Assembly (NCBI GenBank): GCA_964529005.1
Contig: CAZGUH010000052.1
Span: forward strand, 1 to 23,469
DNA: 23,469 bases
DNA from: CAZGUH01 sp964529005
GTDB taxonomy: Bacteria > Actinomycetota > Acidimicrobiia > Acidimicrobiales > Ilumatobacteraceae
Direction: 5' to 3'
Shown here: piece after piece, positions 1 to 5,657 of the stretch
How positions within the stretch are numbered: the stretch's first letter is position 1
Layout: every line of letters begins with the position of its first letter
The notes under the pieces: generated by a model
Told to the model about the DNA's origin: nothing
The model's input: only the letters and a program-made list of their open reading frames with translations
Databases searched by the model: none
Position numbers and translations under genes: made by a program

Positions 1-2
1 TG

Positions 3-806
3 ACCAGCCGCCATCCCCAACGCCGCCACCCGCGGCCGTCCAGCACAGCGAGCGGCGCGAGCTCCCGCGGCGACGCCCCGGCCAGCGAGCACACCGGCGC
101 CATCGCCACCGAGCGCCGACCGTCGCCGGAGGGCGCCGTCGACACGTGGCTCCTCACCAAGGACTACGGCGACCGACCGGCGCTGCAACCGATCAGCATC
201 ACGGTGCCGCCGGGCCAGCGCGTGGCGATCGTCGGGCACAACGGCAGCGGCAAGACCACGCTGCTGCGCATGCTCGCGGGCCTCCTCGATCCCACCGACG
301 GCGACGCGCACGTCATGCGCCACCGCGTCGGCTCGACCGAAGCCCGAGCTGCGGTGTCCTACCTCTCCGACACCCCGACGTTCTACGACGACCTGTCGCT
401 GTGGGAGCACCTGGAGTACGTCGCTCGGATGCACATGGTCGCCGACTGGGAGCAGGCGGCGGCCGACCTGTTGGGCCACGTCGGGCTGTACGACCGCGGC
501 GACGACCTGCCGACGACGTTCAGCCGTGGATTGCGGCAGAAGGCGGCGATCACGCTGGCGTTCATCCGGCCGTTCGACGTGCTGCTGGTCGACGAGCCCT
601 TCGTCGGGCTCGATGCCGCGGGGAAGGATGCGCTGCTCGAGTTGTTCGAGCACGCGTCGAGCGATGGCGCCACGCTGCTCGTCGCCACACACGAGCTGAG
701 CTTCGTGGAGCGCGTCGACCGGCTCATCGCGCTGCGCGACGGAGTCGTGATCCACGACGGCGCCGCCGCCGAATCCGACCTGGGCGCCCTCGTCAGCCCG
801 CCTTGA
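3..806 (+). CDS. ABC transporter ATP-binding protein, 5' end outside the window
   Basis: Nucleotide-binding subunit of an ABC transporter; it would hydrolyse ATP at the inner face of the membrane to drive a separate permease that is not in this window. Seen in order: Walker A GHNGSGKT (nt 234-257), a Q-loop region around YLSDTPTFYDDL, a variant signature FSRGLRQ (519-539) in place of LSGGQ, Walker B LLVDEP (582-599) and the H-loop histidine in ATHEL (690-692). The SRGL/SKGM type of signature is usual in the ABC-2 exporter group, so an exporter is more likely than an importer. The frame is open to the left edge with a Pro/Arg/Ser-rich stretch before the domain. The GTG at 204 lies inside the ATPase fold, just before Walker A, so it is not the true start; the real start is upstream or in the first 140 nt. 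Substrate unknown. Confidence 0.9.
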   Translation, partial: TSRHPQRRHPRPSSTASGASSRGDAPASEHTGAIATERRPSPEGAVDTWLLTKDYGDRPALQPISITVPPGQRVAIVGHNGSGKTTLLRMLAGLLDPTDGDAHVMRHRVGSTEARAAVSYLSDTPTFYDDLSLWEHLEYVARMHMVADWEQAAADLLGHVGLYDRGDDLPTTFSRGLRQKAAITLAFIRPFDVLLVDEPFVGLDAAGKDALLELFEHASSDGATLLVATHELSFVERVDRLIALRDGVVIHDGAAAESDLGALVSPP

Positions 807-824
807 CCCCAGGCACTAGGGTCA
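804..824. other. Inverted repeat over ABC stop codon and next promoter hexamer
   Basis: TGACCC (804-809) and GGGTCA (819-824) form a 6-bp stem with a 9-nt loop. The left arm contains the TGA stop of the ABC gene and the right arm covers most of the TAGGGT hexamer (817-822) before the next gene. No T-tract follows, so it is at best a weak terminator; it could also be an operator. Confidence 0.3.
817..822 (+). promoter_or_regulatory. Candidate -10 element TAGGGT, leaderless start at 831
   Basis: TAGGGT ends 8 nt before the ATG at 831. This fits the actinobacterial TANNNT -10 box placed so that transcription begins at or next to the start codon. No good -35 is seen. It is identical in sequence and spacing to the element before the MFS gene at 16429. 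Confidence 0.6.
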
Positions 825-830
825 GGGCCC

Positions 831-1391
831 ATGTACGAGTACGTCACTGTCAGCGCGTCCTCCTATGACCCCGCATCGCTGGCGACGAAGCTGAACGAGA
901 AGTCAGCTCAGGGCTGGGATGTCGTCGCGATCGTCCCCACCGGCGGTGACGTCACGGCATTCCTACGCCGGGCAGGCGGGGCGTCCGACAACGGCGCTGC
1001 CGCCAGCGAGTCGGCCGCGCCGTCGATGTGGCAGCCCTCCGAGACCCAGAACGCGATGCCCGCCGAGCCAGCAGCCGCTCCGGCCGCTGCTGCCCCTGCC
1101 GCCGCGCCCGCCGAGCCGGACCCGGTGTCCGAGCCCGCCGGCTGGGGCATGGCGCCCGAGTCGTCCGAAGCACCCCGGGCGAGCACCGCTCCGACCACCG
1201 TGATCCAGACGGCGACGCCGTACCAAGCGACCTCGGCGACGCCCGCCGCGGCGGCGAGCGCCCCCTCTGTGCCTGCCGGGTGGTACGCCGACCCCGCCGG
1301 ACGGTTCGACCTGCGTTATTGGGACGGCGGCAAGTGGACCGAGCACGTCGCTCGCGGCGGCCAGCAGTACACCGACCCGCCGGTCGCGTGA
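831..1391 (+). CDS. DUF4177-like / DUF2510 domain protein
   Basis: A 186-residue protein of unknown role. Residues 1-46 (MYEYVTVSA...LNEKSAQGWDVVAIVP...AFLRR) have the form of DUF4177, a small domain typified by an aromatic-rich first strand and a QGW or EGW turn. A long Ala/Pro/Ser/Thr-rich, probably disordered stretch follows (about 50-145). Residues 148-173 (PAGWYADPAG...LRYWDGGKWTEHV) are a clear DUF2510, a short actinobacterial domain with the GWYxDP...RYWDGxxWT pattern that is often found on membrane or envelope proteins. There is no signal peptide or membrane segment here, so it probably sits in the cytoplasm, perhaps as an adaptor. The start is fixed by the ATG directly behind the TAGGGT hexamer and by the DUF4177 alignment. 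Domain calls are secure; the function is not known. Confidence 0.85.
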   Translation: MYEYVTVSASSYDPASLATKLNEKSAQGWDVVAIVPTGGDVTAFLRRAGGASDNGAAASESAAPSMWQPSETQNAMPAEPAAAPAAAAPAAAPAEPDPVSEPAGWGMAPESSEAPRASTAPTTVIQTATPYQATSATPAAAASAPSVPAGWYADPAGRFDLRYWDGGKWTEHVARGGQQYTDPPVA

Positions 1392-1450
1392 CGGCGCCTC
1401 CCGCGCGCGGTCGGCGCACCCGCCAGCAGTCCCCCTCACCGAGCTGATTC

Positions 1451-3013
1451 GTGCGCGCCACCTCGCTCGGCCACGCAGGCATCCTCGTCGAGACCCCCCA
1501 TGGCAGCATCGTGTGCGACCCATGGTTCGAACCGGCCTTCTTCGGCTCGTGGTTCGTGTTCCCGCGCAACGATCAGCTGACCGACGACCTGCGCGCTCGC
1601 CTCGAAGCAGCCGACTTCCTCTACGTCTCGCACCTCCACGGTGATCACTGGGACGCGCCGTGGCTGCGCGAGCACCTCCGACGCGACGTCGGTGTGCTGC
1701 TGCCCGACTTTCCGGTGCGTGAGCTCGAACGGCGGATGCGATCGCTCGGCTTCACCAACATCATCCGCACCGCCAATCGCGAGGAACTCGACCTCGGCGG
1801 CGGACTGCGCATCGCGATCCACGTCGAGACGAGCATCACCGACGGCCCCGGGGGCGACTCGGCGCTGGTCGTGCTCGATGGCGACACGATCCTCGTCAAC
1901 CAGAACGACTGCCGCACCACCGACCTCCACGCGCTGCGCTCGCACGGTCCGGTCGACCTCCATTGGCTCCAGTACAGCGGAGCGATCTGGTACCCGATGG
2001 TCTACGAGATGCCCGACGACGAGATGCGGGCGCTCGTCGACGCCAAGGTCGACAGCCAGACCACACGAGCGTTGCGATACGTCGAAGCCCTCGGCGCCCG
2101 CGCCGTCGTCCCCTTCGCCGGCCCGCCGTGCTTCCTCGACCCGGCGCTCTTCCACCTCAACGTGATCACGGGCGACGAGCCGAGCATCTTTCCGGATCAG
2201 CGCAGCTTCCTCGCCCGCCTCGACGCGAGCGGCCATCGGGGCATCCTCGCCATCCCGGGAACCACGATCGACGTCTCGCCCGCCGACATCACCGTGACGC
2301 ACCCGATGCCCGACGAGGCCGTCGACGAGATCTTCTCCGACAAGGAGGCGTATCTCCGTCGGTACCAGGCGGATTGGAGCGAGTGGATGCACGCGGCAGC
2401 GGCGCGCCTGCACCCCGACACCGACGACCTCGTCGAGTCGCTGCGCGCCTGGTTCGAGCCGCTCCTGGCGATGGCTCCCACGCTGCGCGCGGCGGTCGGC
2501 GCGGCGTGCCTGCTGCGCGCCGGGGACGTCGACGTGCTGATCGACTTTCCGGCCGGCGAGGTGCGTACGTGGAACGGTGAGGAGTACGGCTTCCGGTTCG
2601 AGATCGACCGGCCGTTGGTCGAGACCGTGGTCGCCGAGCGCGCGGTCGACTGGAGCAACGCGCTGTTCCTCTCCTGCCGCTTCCGCGCATGGCGGGCCGG
2701 CGGCTTCAACGAGTACCTCTACAACTTCTTCAAATCGCTGTCGATCGAACGCATGCGTCGCGCGGAATCCGAGGCCCGTCACAAGATCGATCCACCGCCG
2801 GCGGGTGAGGAAATCGAACTCGGCGGATACGTGATGGAGCGGGCCTGCCCCCACCGCGGGGCCGATCTCAGCGTCTTCGGCGAGATCGACGGCGGCGAGC
2901 TGGTGTGCACGTTGCACGGGTGGCGCTTCGATCTCGAGACCGGGCGGTGCATGAACGCCGCCGACCGCAAGCTCCGGGTGCGCCGCGCCAGCGAGGCGTC
3001 AGCGCGGCCGTAG
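1451..3013 (+). CDS. CMAH-like metallo-beta-lactamase-fold protein with C-terminal Rieske domain
   Basis: A 520-residue putative iron-dependent oxygenase or hydrolase. The N-terminal two thirds has a metallo-beta-lactamase fold: LGHAGILVET and the CDPWFEPAF strand-turn, then the metal motif H61-L-H63-G-D65-H66 in YVSHLHGDHWD. These segments resemble CMP-N-acetylneuraminate hydroxylase (CMAH: DPW...GPAF and YISHLHSDH). The C-terminus carries a complete Rieske [2Fe-2S] site, C466-P-H468 and C486-T-L-H489, followed by GWRFDLETG. In CMAH the Rieske domain is N-terminal, so the domain order is reversed here. No signal peptide, hence cytosolic. The start is a GTG at 1451 with no visible Shine-Dalgarno sequence; the sequence MRATSLGHAG fits the start of the fold. 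The gene ends in a hairpin shared with the convergent L,D-transpeptidase gene. Substrate unknown; sugar-nucleotide hydroxylation is only a guess from CMAH. Confidence 0.85.
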   Translation: MRATSLGHAGILVETPHGSIVCDPWFEPAFFGSWFVFPRNDQLTDDLRARLEAADFLYVSHLHGDHWDAPWLREHLRRDVGVLLPDFPVRELERRMRSLGFTNIIRTANREELDLGGGLRIAIHVETSITDGPGGDSALVVLDGDTILVNQNDCRTTDLHALRSHGPVDLHWLQYSGAIWYPMVYEMPDDEMRALVDAKVDSQTTRALRYVEALGARAVVPFAGPPCFLDPALFHLNVITGDEPSIFPDQRSFLARLDASGHRGILAIPGTTIDVSPADITVTHPMPDEAVDEIFSDKEAYLRRYQADWSEWMHAAAARLHPDTDDLVESLRAWFEPLLAMAPTLRAAVGAACLLRAGDVDVLIDFPAGEVRTWNGEEYGFRFEIDRPLVETVVAERAVDWSNALFLSCRFRAWRAGGFNEYLYNFFKSLSIERMRRAESEARHKIDPPPAGEEIELGGYVMERACPHRGADLSVFGEIDGGELVCTLHGWRFDLETGRCMNAADRKLRVRRASEASARP

Positions 3014-3027
3014 CGGTTCGCCGCTAC
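3010..3027. terminator. Shared bidirectional hairpin containing both stop codons
   Basis: A perfect 7-bp stem, GTAGCGG (3010-3016) and CCGCTAC (3021-3027), with a TTCG loop, lies exactly between the two convergent genes. The TAG stop of the Rieske gene (3011-3013) is in the left arm and the TAG stop of the L,D-transpeptidase gene (3026-3024 on the minus strand) is in the right arm. There is no T-tract, so an intrinsic terminator of the usual kind is not proven. Confidence 0.6.
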
Positions 3028-3974
3028 ACCAGGCCTTCGTGCACCCACACGGTGGTGCCCATCGGGATCAAGCCGCTGTCCCAGATGAAGTCCATCGCGG
3101 GCACGGTGACGCGCACGCAGCCGTGTGACGCCGGATAGTTCGGCACGCTGTTCGATCCGTGCACGGCGACGCCGCCGATGAAGTACTTCGGCCGGTAGAT
3201 CTCACCGAGGTCGCCTTCCCACCATCCCTCGGGCCGCTCGCGGTTCACCTTGTGGAGGCCGTTCGGCGTGAGGGACACGCCCGTGATCGTCTCGCCGGGC
3301 GAGTTCTGATCGGGCTCGGTGTAGGTCTGGCCGTTGCCCGTGGATGTGTTGAACGCCCATTGCGTCTTGCCGTCGACCACGATGAACAGCAGCTGCGCTT
3401 GCTTGTTGATCTCGACCAGCGTGCCGGTGTCGGTGAGCCCCCGGGCACGGGCGTCCATCGTGGCCAGCCGCTCGGCGGTGGCCTCGTCGACCTTGCCGGT
3501 GGCCTCGATGCCGTTGTACTTCTGGAACGCCATCACCGCTTGCTTGGTGGTGAGGCCGTACTCACCGTCGACCCCGCTGAGCCAGAAGCCGAGCTCGAGC
3601 AAGCGCGCCTGCACCATCGCCGTGGCCTCACCGCTGCGCGAGCCGACCGCCGGGAACGGCTCGCCCGTCCAGACCGCGGGGATCACGTTGGCTGGCAGCG
3701 TCGTGGTGGTCGTCGGCGGCAGCGTGGTGGTCGTGGTGGGCGCGATCGTCGTGGTGGTCGTCGGCGGCAACGTGGTGGTCGTCGACGTCGTCGTGGTGGG
3801 GGCTGTCGTCGTCGATCGCGCCGCGACGGTGGAGGAGACCTCGGTGCGCGACGGCCGCGGTGAGCTGTCGGCGCTGGCGTGGTCACCGCCACGCGTGGTG
3901 CACGACGAGAGCAGCGCTGCGACGCTCAGCGGCGCCAGTCCCCACACCAACGAACGTGTCCGCCTGCTGGCCAT
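3024..3974 (-). CDS. L,D-transpeptidase lipoprotein (YkuD family) with peptidoglycan-binding domain
   Basis: Forms 3-3 crosslinks in peptidoglycan or attaches proteins to it, acting outside the membrane. 316 residues: a lipoprotein signal with a hydrophobic core and lipobox LSSC (Cys25); a Thr/Pro-rich tether (about 55-96); a PG_binding_1 domain (about 108-172, with LLELGFWLSGVDGEYG...FQ); and a YkuD catalytic domain (about 186-316) with H272-G and the active-site motif S283-H284-G285-C286-V-R288. A start 14 codons upstream at 4016 is possible, but the ATG at 3974 gives a normal 25-residue lipoprotein signal and lies 8 nt behind a TAGGCT promoter hexamer, so I prefer it. Convergent with the Rieske gene. 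The family assignment is firm; the exact role among the several L,D-transpeptidases such cells carry is not. Confidence 0.93.
   Translation of the reverse strand: MASRRTRSLVWGLAPLSVAALLSSCTTRGGDHASADSSPRPSRTEVSSTVAARSTTTAPTTTTSTTTTLPPTTTTTIAPTTTTTLPPTTTTTLPANVIPAVWTGEPFPAVGSRSGEATAMVQARLLELGFWLSGVDGEYGLTTKQAVMAFQKYNGIEATGKVDEATAERLATMDARARGLTDTGTLVEINKQAQLLFIVVDGKTQWAFNTSTGNGQTYTEPDQNSPGETITGVSLTPNGLHKVNRERPEGWWEGDLGEIYRPKYFIGGVAVHGSNSVPNYPASHGCVRVTVPAMDFIWDSGLIPMGTTVWVHEGLV
3696..3812 (-). repeat. Low-complexity Thr/Pro codon tract in L,D-transpeptidase
   Basis: Encodes about 39 residues made almost only of Thr with Pro, Leu, Ser and Ala (residues 55-93), seen on the plus strand as reiterated GTGGTGGTCGTCGGCGG-type units. 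Three near copies of a LPPTTTTT-like unit suggest slippage or unit duplication. It probably spans the cell wall between the lipid anchor and the enzyme domains. A second tract of the same kind, in the opposite orientation, is at 8218-8445. Confidence 0.8.
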
Positions 3975-3982
3975 CGCCGTCG

Positions 3983-3988
3983 AGCCTA
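3983..3988 (-). promoter_or_regulatory. Candidate -10 element TAGGCT, leaderless start at 3974
   Basis: On the minus strand TAGGCT ends 8 nt before the ATG at 3974. It supports that start over the in-frame ATG at 4016, which lies upstream of the hexamer and would not be on the transcript. Confidence 0.6.
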
Positions 3989-4037
3989 CCGAGTGCCTTG
4001 GCGCAAGGGGGGTCATCCCCCGGTTCGTTCCCGACGT

Positions 4038-4628
4038 CTACGTCACGTAGTCCGGCAGCTCGAACCACAGAGTCAGCGAGTACTTCACGCCTGCCGTCAG
4101 CGCGGTGCTGCGATGCGGATGCGTGACGAGAGACGGCCAGACGAGCATCGTGCCGACGGGCAGGTCCGCGTTCGACGCGCCTTGGCGCGGGAACTCGAGG
4201 ATGCCGCCCTCGTAGCCGTCGTTGAGCTTCACCGACCCGGACACCTGAGCGACGTCGTGATGGAGGCGCAGCTCCGTCTGCTCGCCGAGCGCGTAGCGGA
4301 TGACGAAGGCGTCGCGCAGGCCCCGGTACTCGATCAGCGGCCACACCGACTGGAGCGACGGCCAGATGCGCACACCGAGGTCGATCTGGAGCGCCTCGAA
4401 CAGGCGCGGGCTGATCGCGGCGAGCGAGATCTCGTGCCCCGGCACCGGATCGTCGGGATGATGAGCGAACGCGCCGACCGCCTCGGCAGCGCGGATCACC
4501 GCGTTGCAGAACGCTGGCGACCACATCGGCACGGCGTACATCTCGGGACCGATCTCGGTGAGAGCCGCGCCGGCTTCCTCCGCTGCGGCGTCGCGGTAGC
4601 CGAGAACCCGGTCGAGATCGTCGATCAC
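4038..4628 (-). CDS. 2-oxoglutarate/Fe(II)-dependent oxygenase, prolyl-4-hydroxylase-like
   Basis: A 196-residue probable non-haem iron hydroxylase. The C-terminal half is a double-stranded beta-helix of the prolyl/lysyl hydroxylase type: iron ligands H123-H-D125 in RLHHDVAQ, the strand YEGGILEFPRQG, then H172 and, ten residues on, K182 in HRSTALTAGVKYSLTLWFE, the position that holds 2-oxoglutarate. The N-terminal 90 residues are a family-specific cap. No signal peptide, so it acts in the cytosol. The start is the GTG at 4628, which overlaps the TGA of gluQRS as GTGA (4-nt overlap), indicating translational coupling. A longer reading frame extends to 4736, but it runs inside gluQRS. The substrate is unknown; coupling to a tRNA-modifying enzyme suggests a translation-related protein or RNA target, which is inference. 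Confidence 0.82.
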   Translation of the reverse strand: MIDDLDRVLGYRDAAAEEAGAALTEIGPEMYAVPMWSPAFCNAVIRAAEAVGAFAHHPDDPVPGHEISLAAISPRLFEALQIDLGVRIWPSLQSVWPLIEYRGLRDAFVIRYALGEQTELRLHHDVAQVSGSVKLNDGYEGGILEFPRQGASNADLPVGTMLVWPSLVTHPHRSTALTAGVKYSLTLWFELPDYVT

Positions 4629-5584
4629 GGCGCCGATCGTGCCATGTCGAAGACGGCAGGGCCGAGGGGCAGGCGAGCCGGGGCGAAGGCGCCGAGGAGC
4701 GCCGCTATCGAGGGCGTTGTGACCGACGCAACACACCCGATGCTGGTGGCGATCCAGCGCACCACGTCGAGCGTCGTCACGCCGAGCGCGGCCAGCTCAC
4801 CGAGCGTCGACGCTCCGTGCCGCTTGGCCAGCCGCTCTCCGTCGGCCCCGACGACGAGCGGCACATGGGCGTAGCGCGGCGTGGGCAGCCCGAGCAGCTG
4901 TTGCAGAGCGATCTGGCGTGGCGTCGACGGCAGCAGGTCGTCACCGCGCACGACCTGGGTGACGCCCTGCGCCGCGTCGTCGACGACGACCGCCAGGTTG
5001 TACGCGGCGACCCCGTCGTTGCGTCGCACGACGACGTCGTCGACCAGCCCTTCGAAGCGGCCGGCGACCTCGTCGTCGACGGCGATGCGGCGACCGTCGG
5101 AGAGCAGCCGGAGGGCGGCGGGGCGGCCCTCGCGCTCACGCTGGCGCCGTTGCGCCGCGGACAGCGAGCGACACGTGCCGGGATAGGCCCCCTCGGGGAG
5201 CCCGTCGCCGTGGGGCGCGGATGCCGCCTCACGGATCTCGCGACGGGTGCAGTAGCACGGGTAGACGAGCCCGGCTCGGCGGAGTGTCTCGATTGCGTCT
5301 GCGTAGATCGACGATCGCTCGCTCTGGCGCGCCACCGAGCCGTCCCAGTCGATGCCGATCGCCCGGAGGTCGTCCAGTTGGCCACGCTCGTGCTCGCGGC
5401 GCGCGGTCATCGTGTCGAGGTCCTCCATGCGCACCACGAAACCACCGCCGACCTGCCGCGACATGAGCCAGGCGAGCGCTGCGGTGCGCACGTTGCCGAT
5501 GTGCAGCCGGCCCGTCGGCGAGGGGGCGAAGCGCCCGCGGACCGGCAGCGCCGGGTCGGAGGACGTCTGGGCCACCAGTACCAT
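4625..5584 (-). CDS. gluQ: Glutamyl-Q tRNA(Asp) synthetase
   Basis: Activates glutamate and attaches it to the queuosine base at position 34 of tRNA-Asp, in the cytosol. 319 residues: a class I synthetase catalytic core with RFAPSPTG (18-25), HIGN (28-31), a zinc-binding set C110-x-C112...Y134...C138 typical of this family, and a KMSKS equivalent LAKRHGAS (252-259). It lacks the C-terminal anticodon-binding domain of GluRS (about 470 residues), which is the main reason for calling GluQRS rather than GltX. The KRHG loop is closer to GluRS than to the KQN form of proteobacterial GluQRS. The ATG at 5584 is preceded by CACAAT at a 7-nt gap and by no Shine-Dalgarno sequence. It overlaps the downstream oxygenase gene by 4 nt and diverges from the GGDEF/EAL gene. 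Confidence 0.88.
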   Translation of the reverse strand: MVLVAQTSSDPALPVRGRFAPSPTGRLHIGNVRTAALAWLMSRQVGGGFVVRMEDLDTMTARREHERGQLDDLRAIGIDWDGSVARQSERSSIYADAIETLRRAGLVYPCYCTRREIREAASAPHGDGLPEGAYPGTCRSLSAAQRRQREREGRPAALRLLSDGRRIAVDDEVAGRFEGLVDDVVVRRNDGVAAYNLAVVVDDAAQGVTQVVRGDDLLPSTPRQIALQQLLGLPTPRYAHVPLVVGADGERLAKRHGASTLGELAALGVTTLDVVRWIATSIGCVASVTTPSIAALLGAFAPARLPLGPAVFDMARSAP

Positions 5585-5591
5585 TCTCACG

Positions 5592-5597
5592 ATTGTG
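5592..5597 (-). promoter_or_regulatory. Candidate -10 element CACAAT, leaderless start at 5584
   Basis: On the minus strand CACAAT ends 7 nt before the gluQRS ATG. It departs from TANNNT at the first base but matches the ATAAT-like tail. The identical hexamer at the identical gap precedes the methyltransferase start at 15038, which strengthens both. Confidence 0.45.
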
Positions 5598-5657
5598 GTG
5601 GAGCGGAGTGCTGAACGCGCCGAAAACAGCACCGCGGCGGTCAACGGGAAGGACCAC

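Noticed and set aside
803..808. TTGACC as a -35 box for the gene at 831
   Set aside because: Only 8 nt separate it from the TAGGGT hexamer, far less than the usual 16-18.
3696..3812. Short reiterated units that might be a CRISPR-like or VNTR array
   Set aside because: The units are contiguous without spacers and encode an in-frame Thr/Pro linker.
4629..4736. N-terminal extension of the oxygenase to ATG 4736
   Set aside because: The extension lies wholly inside gluQRS, has no family-like sequence, and the GTGA overlap at 4625-4628 is a typical coupled start.
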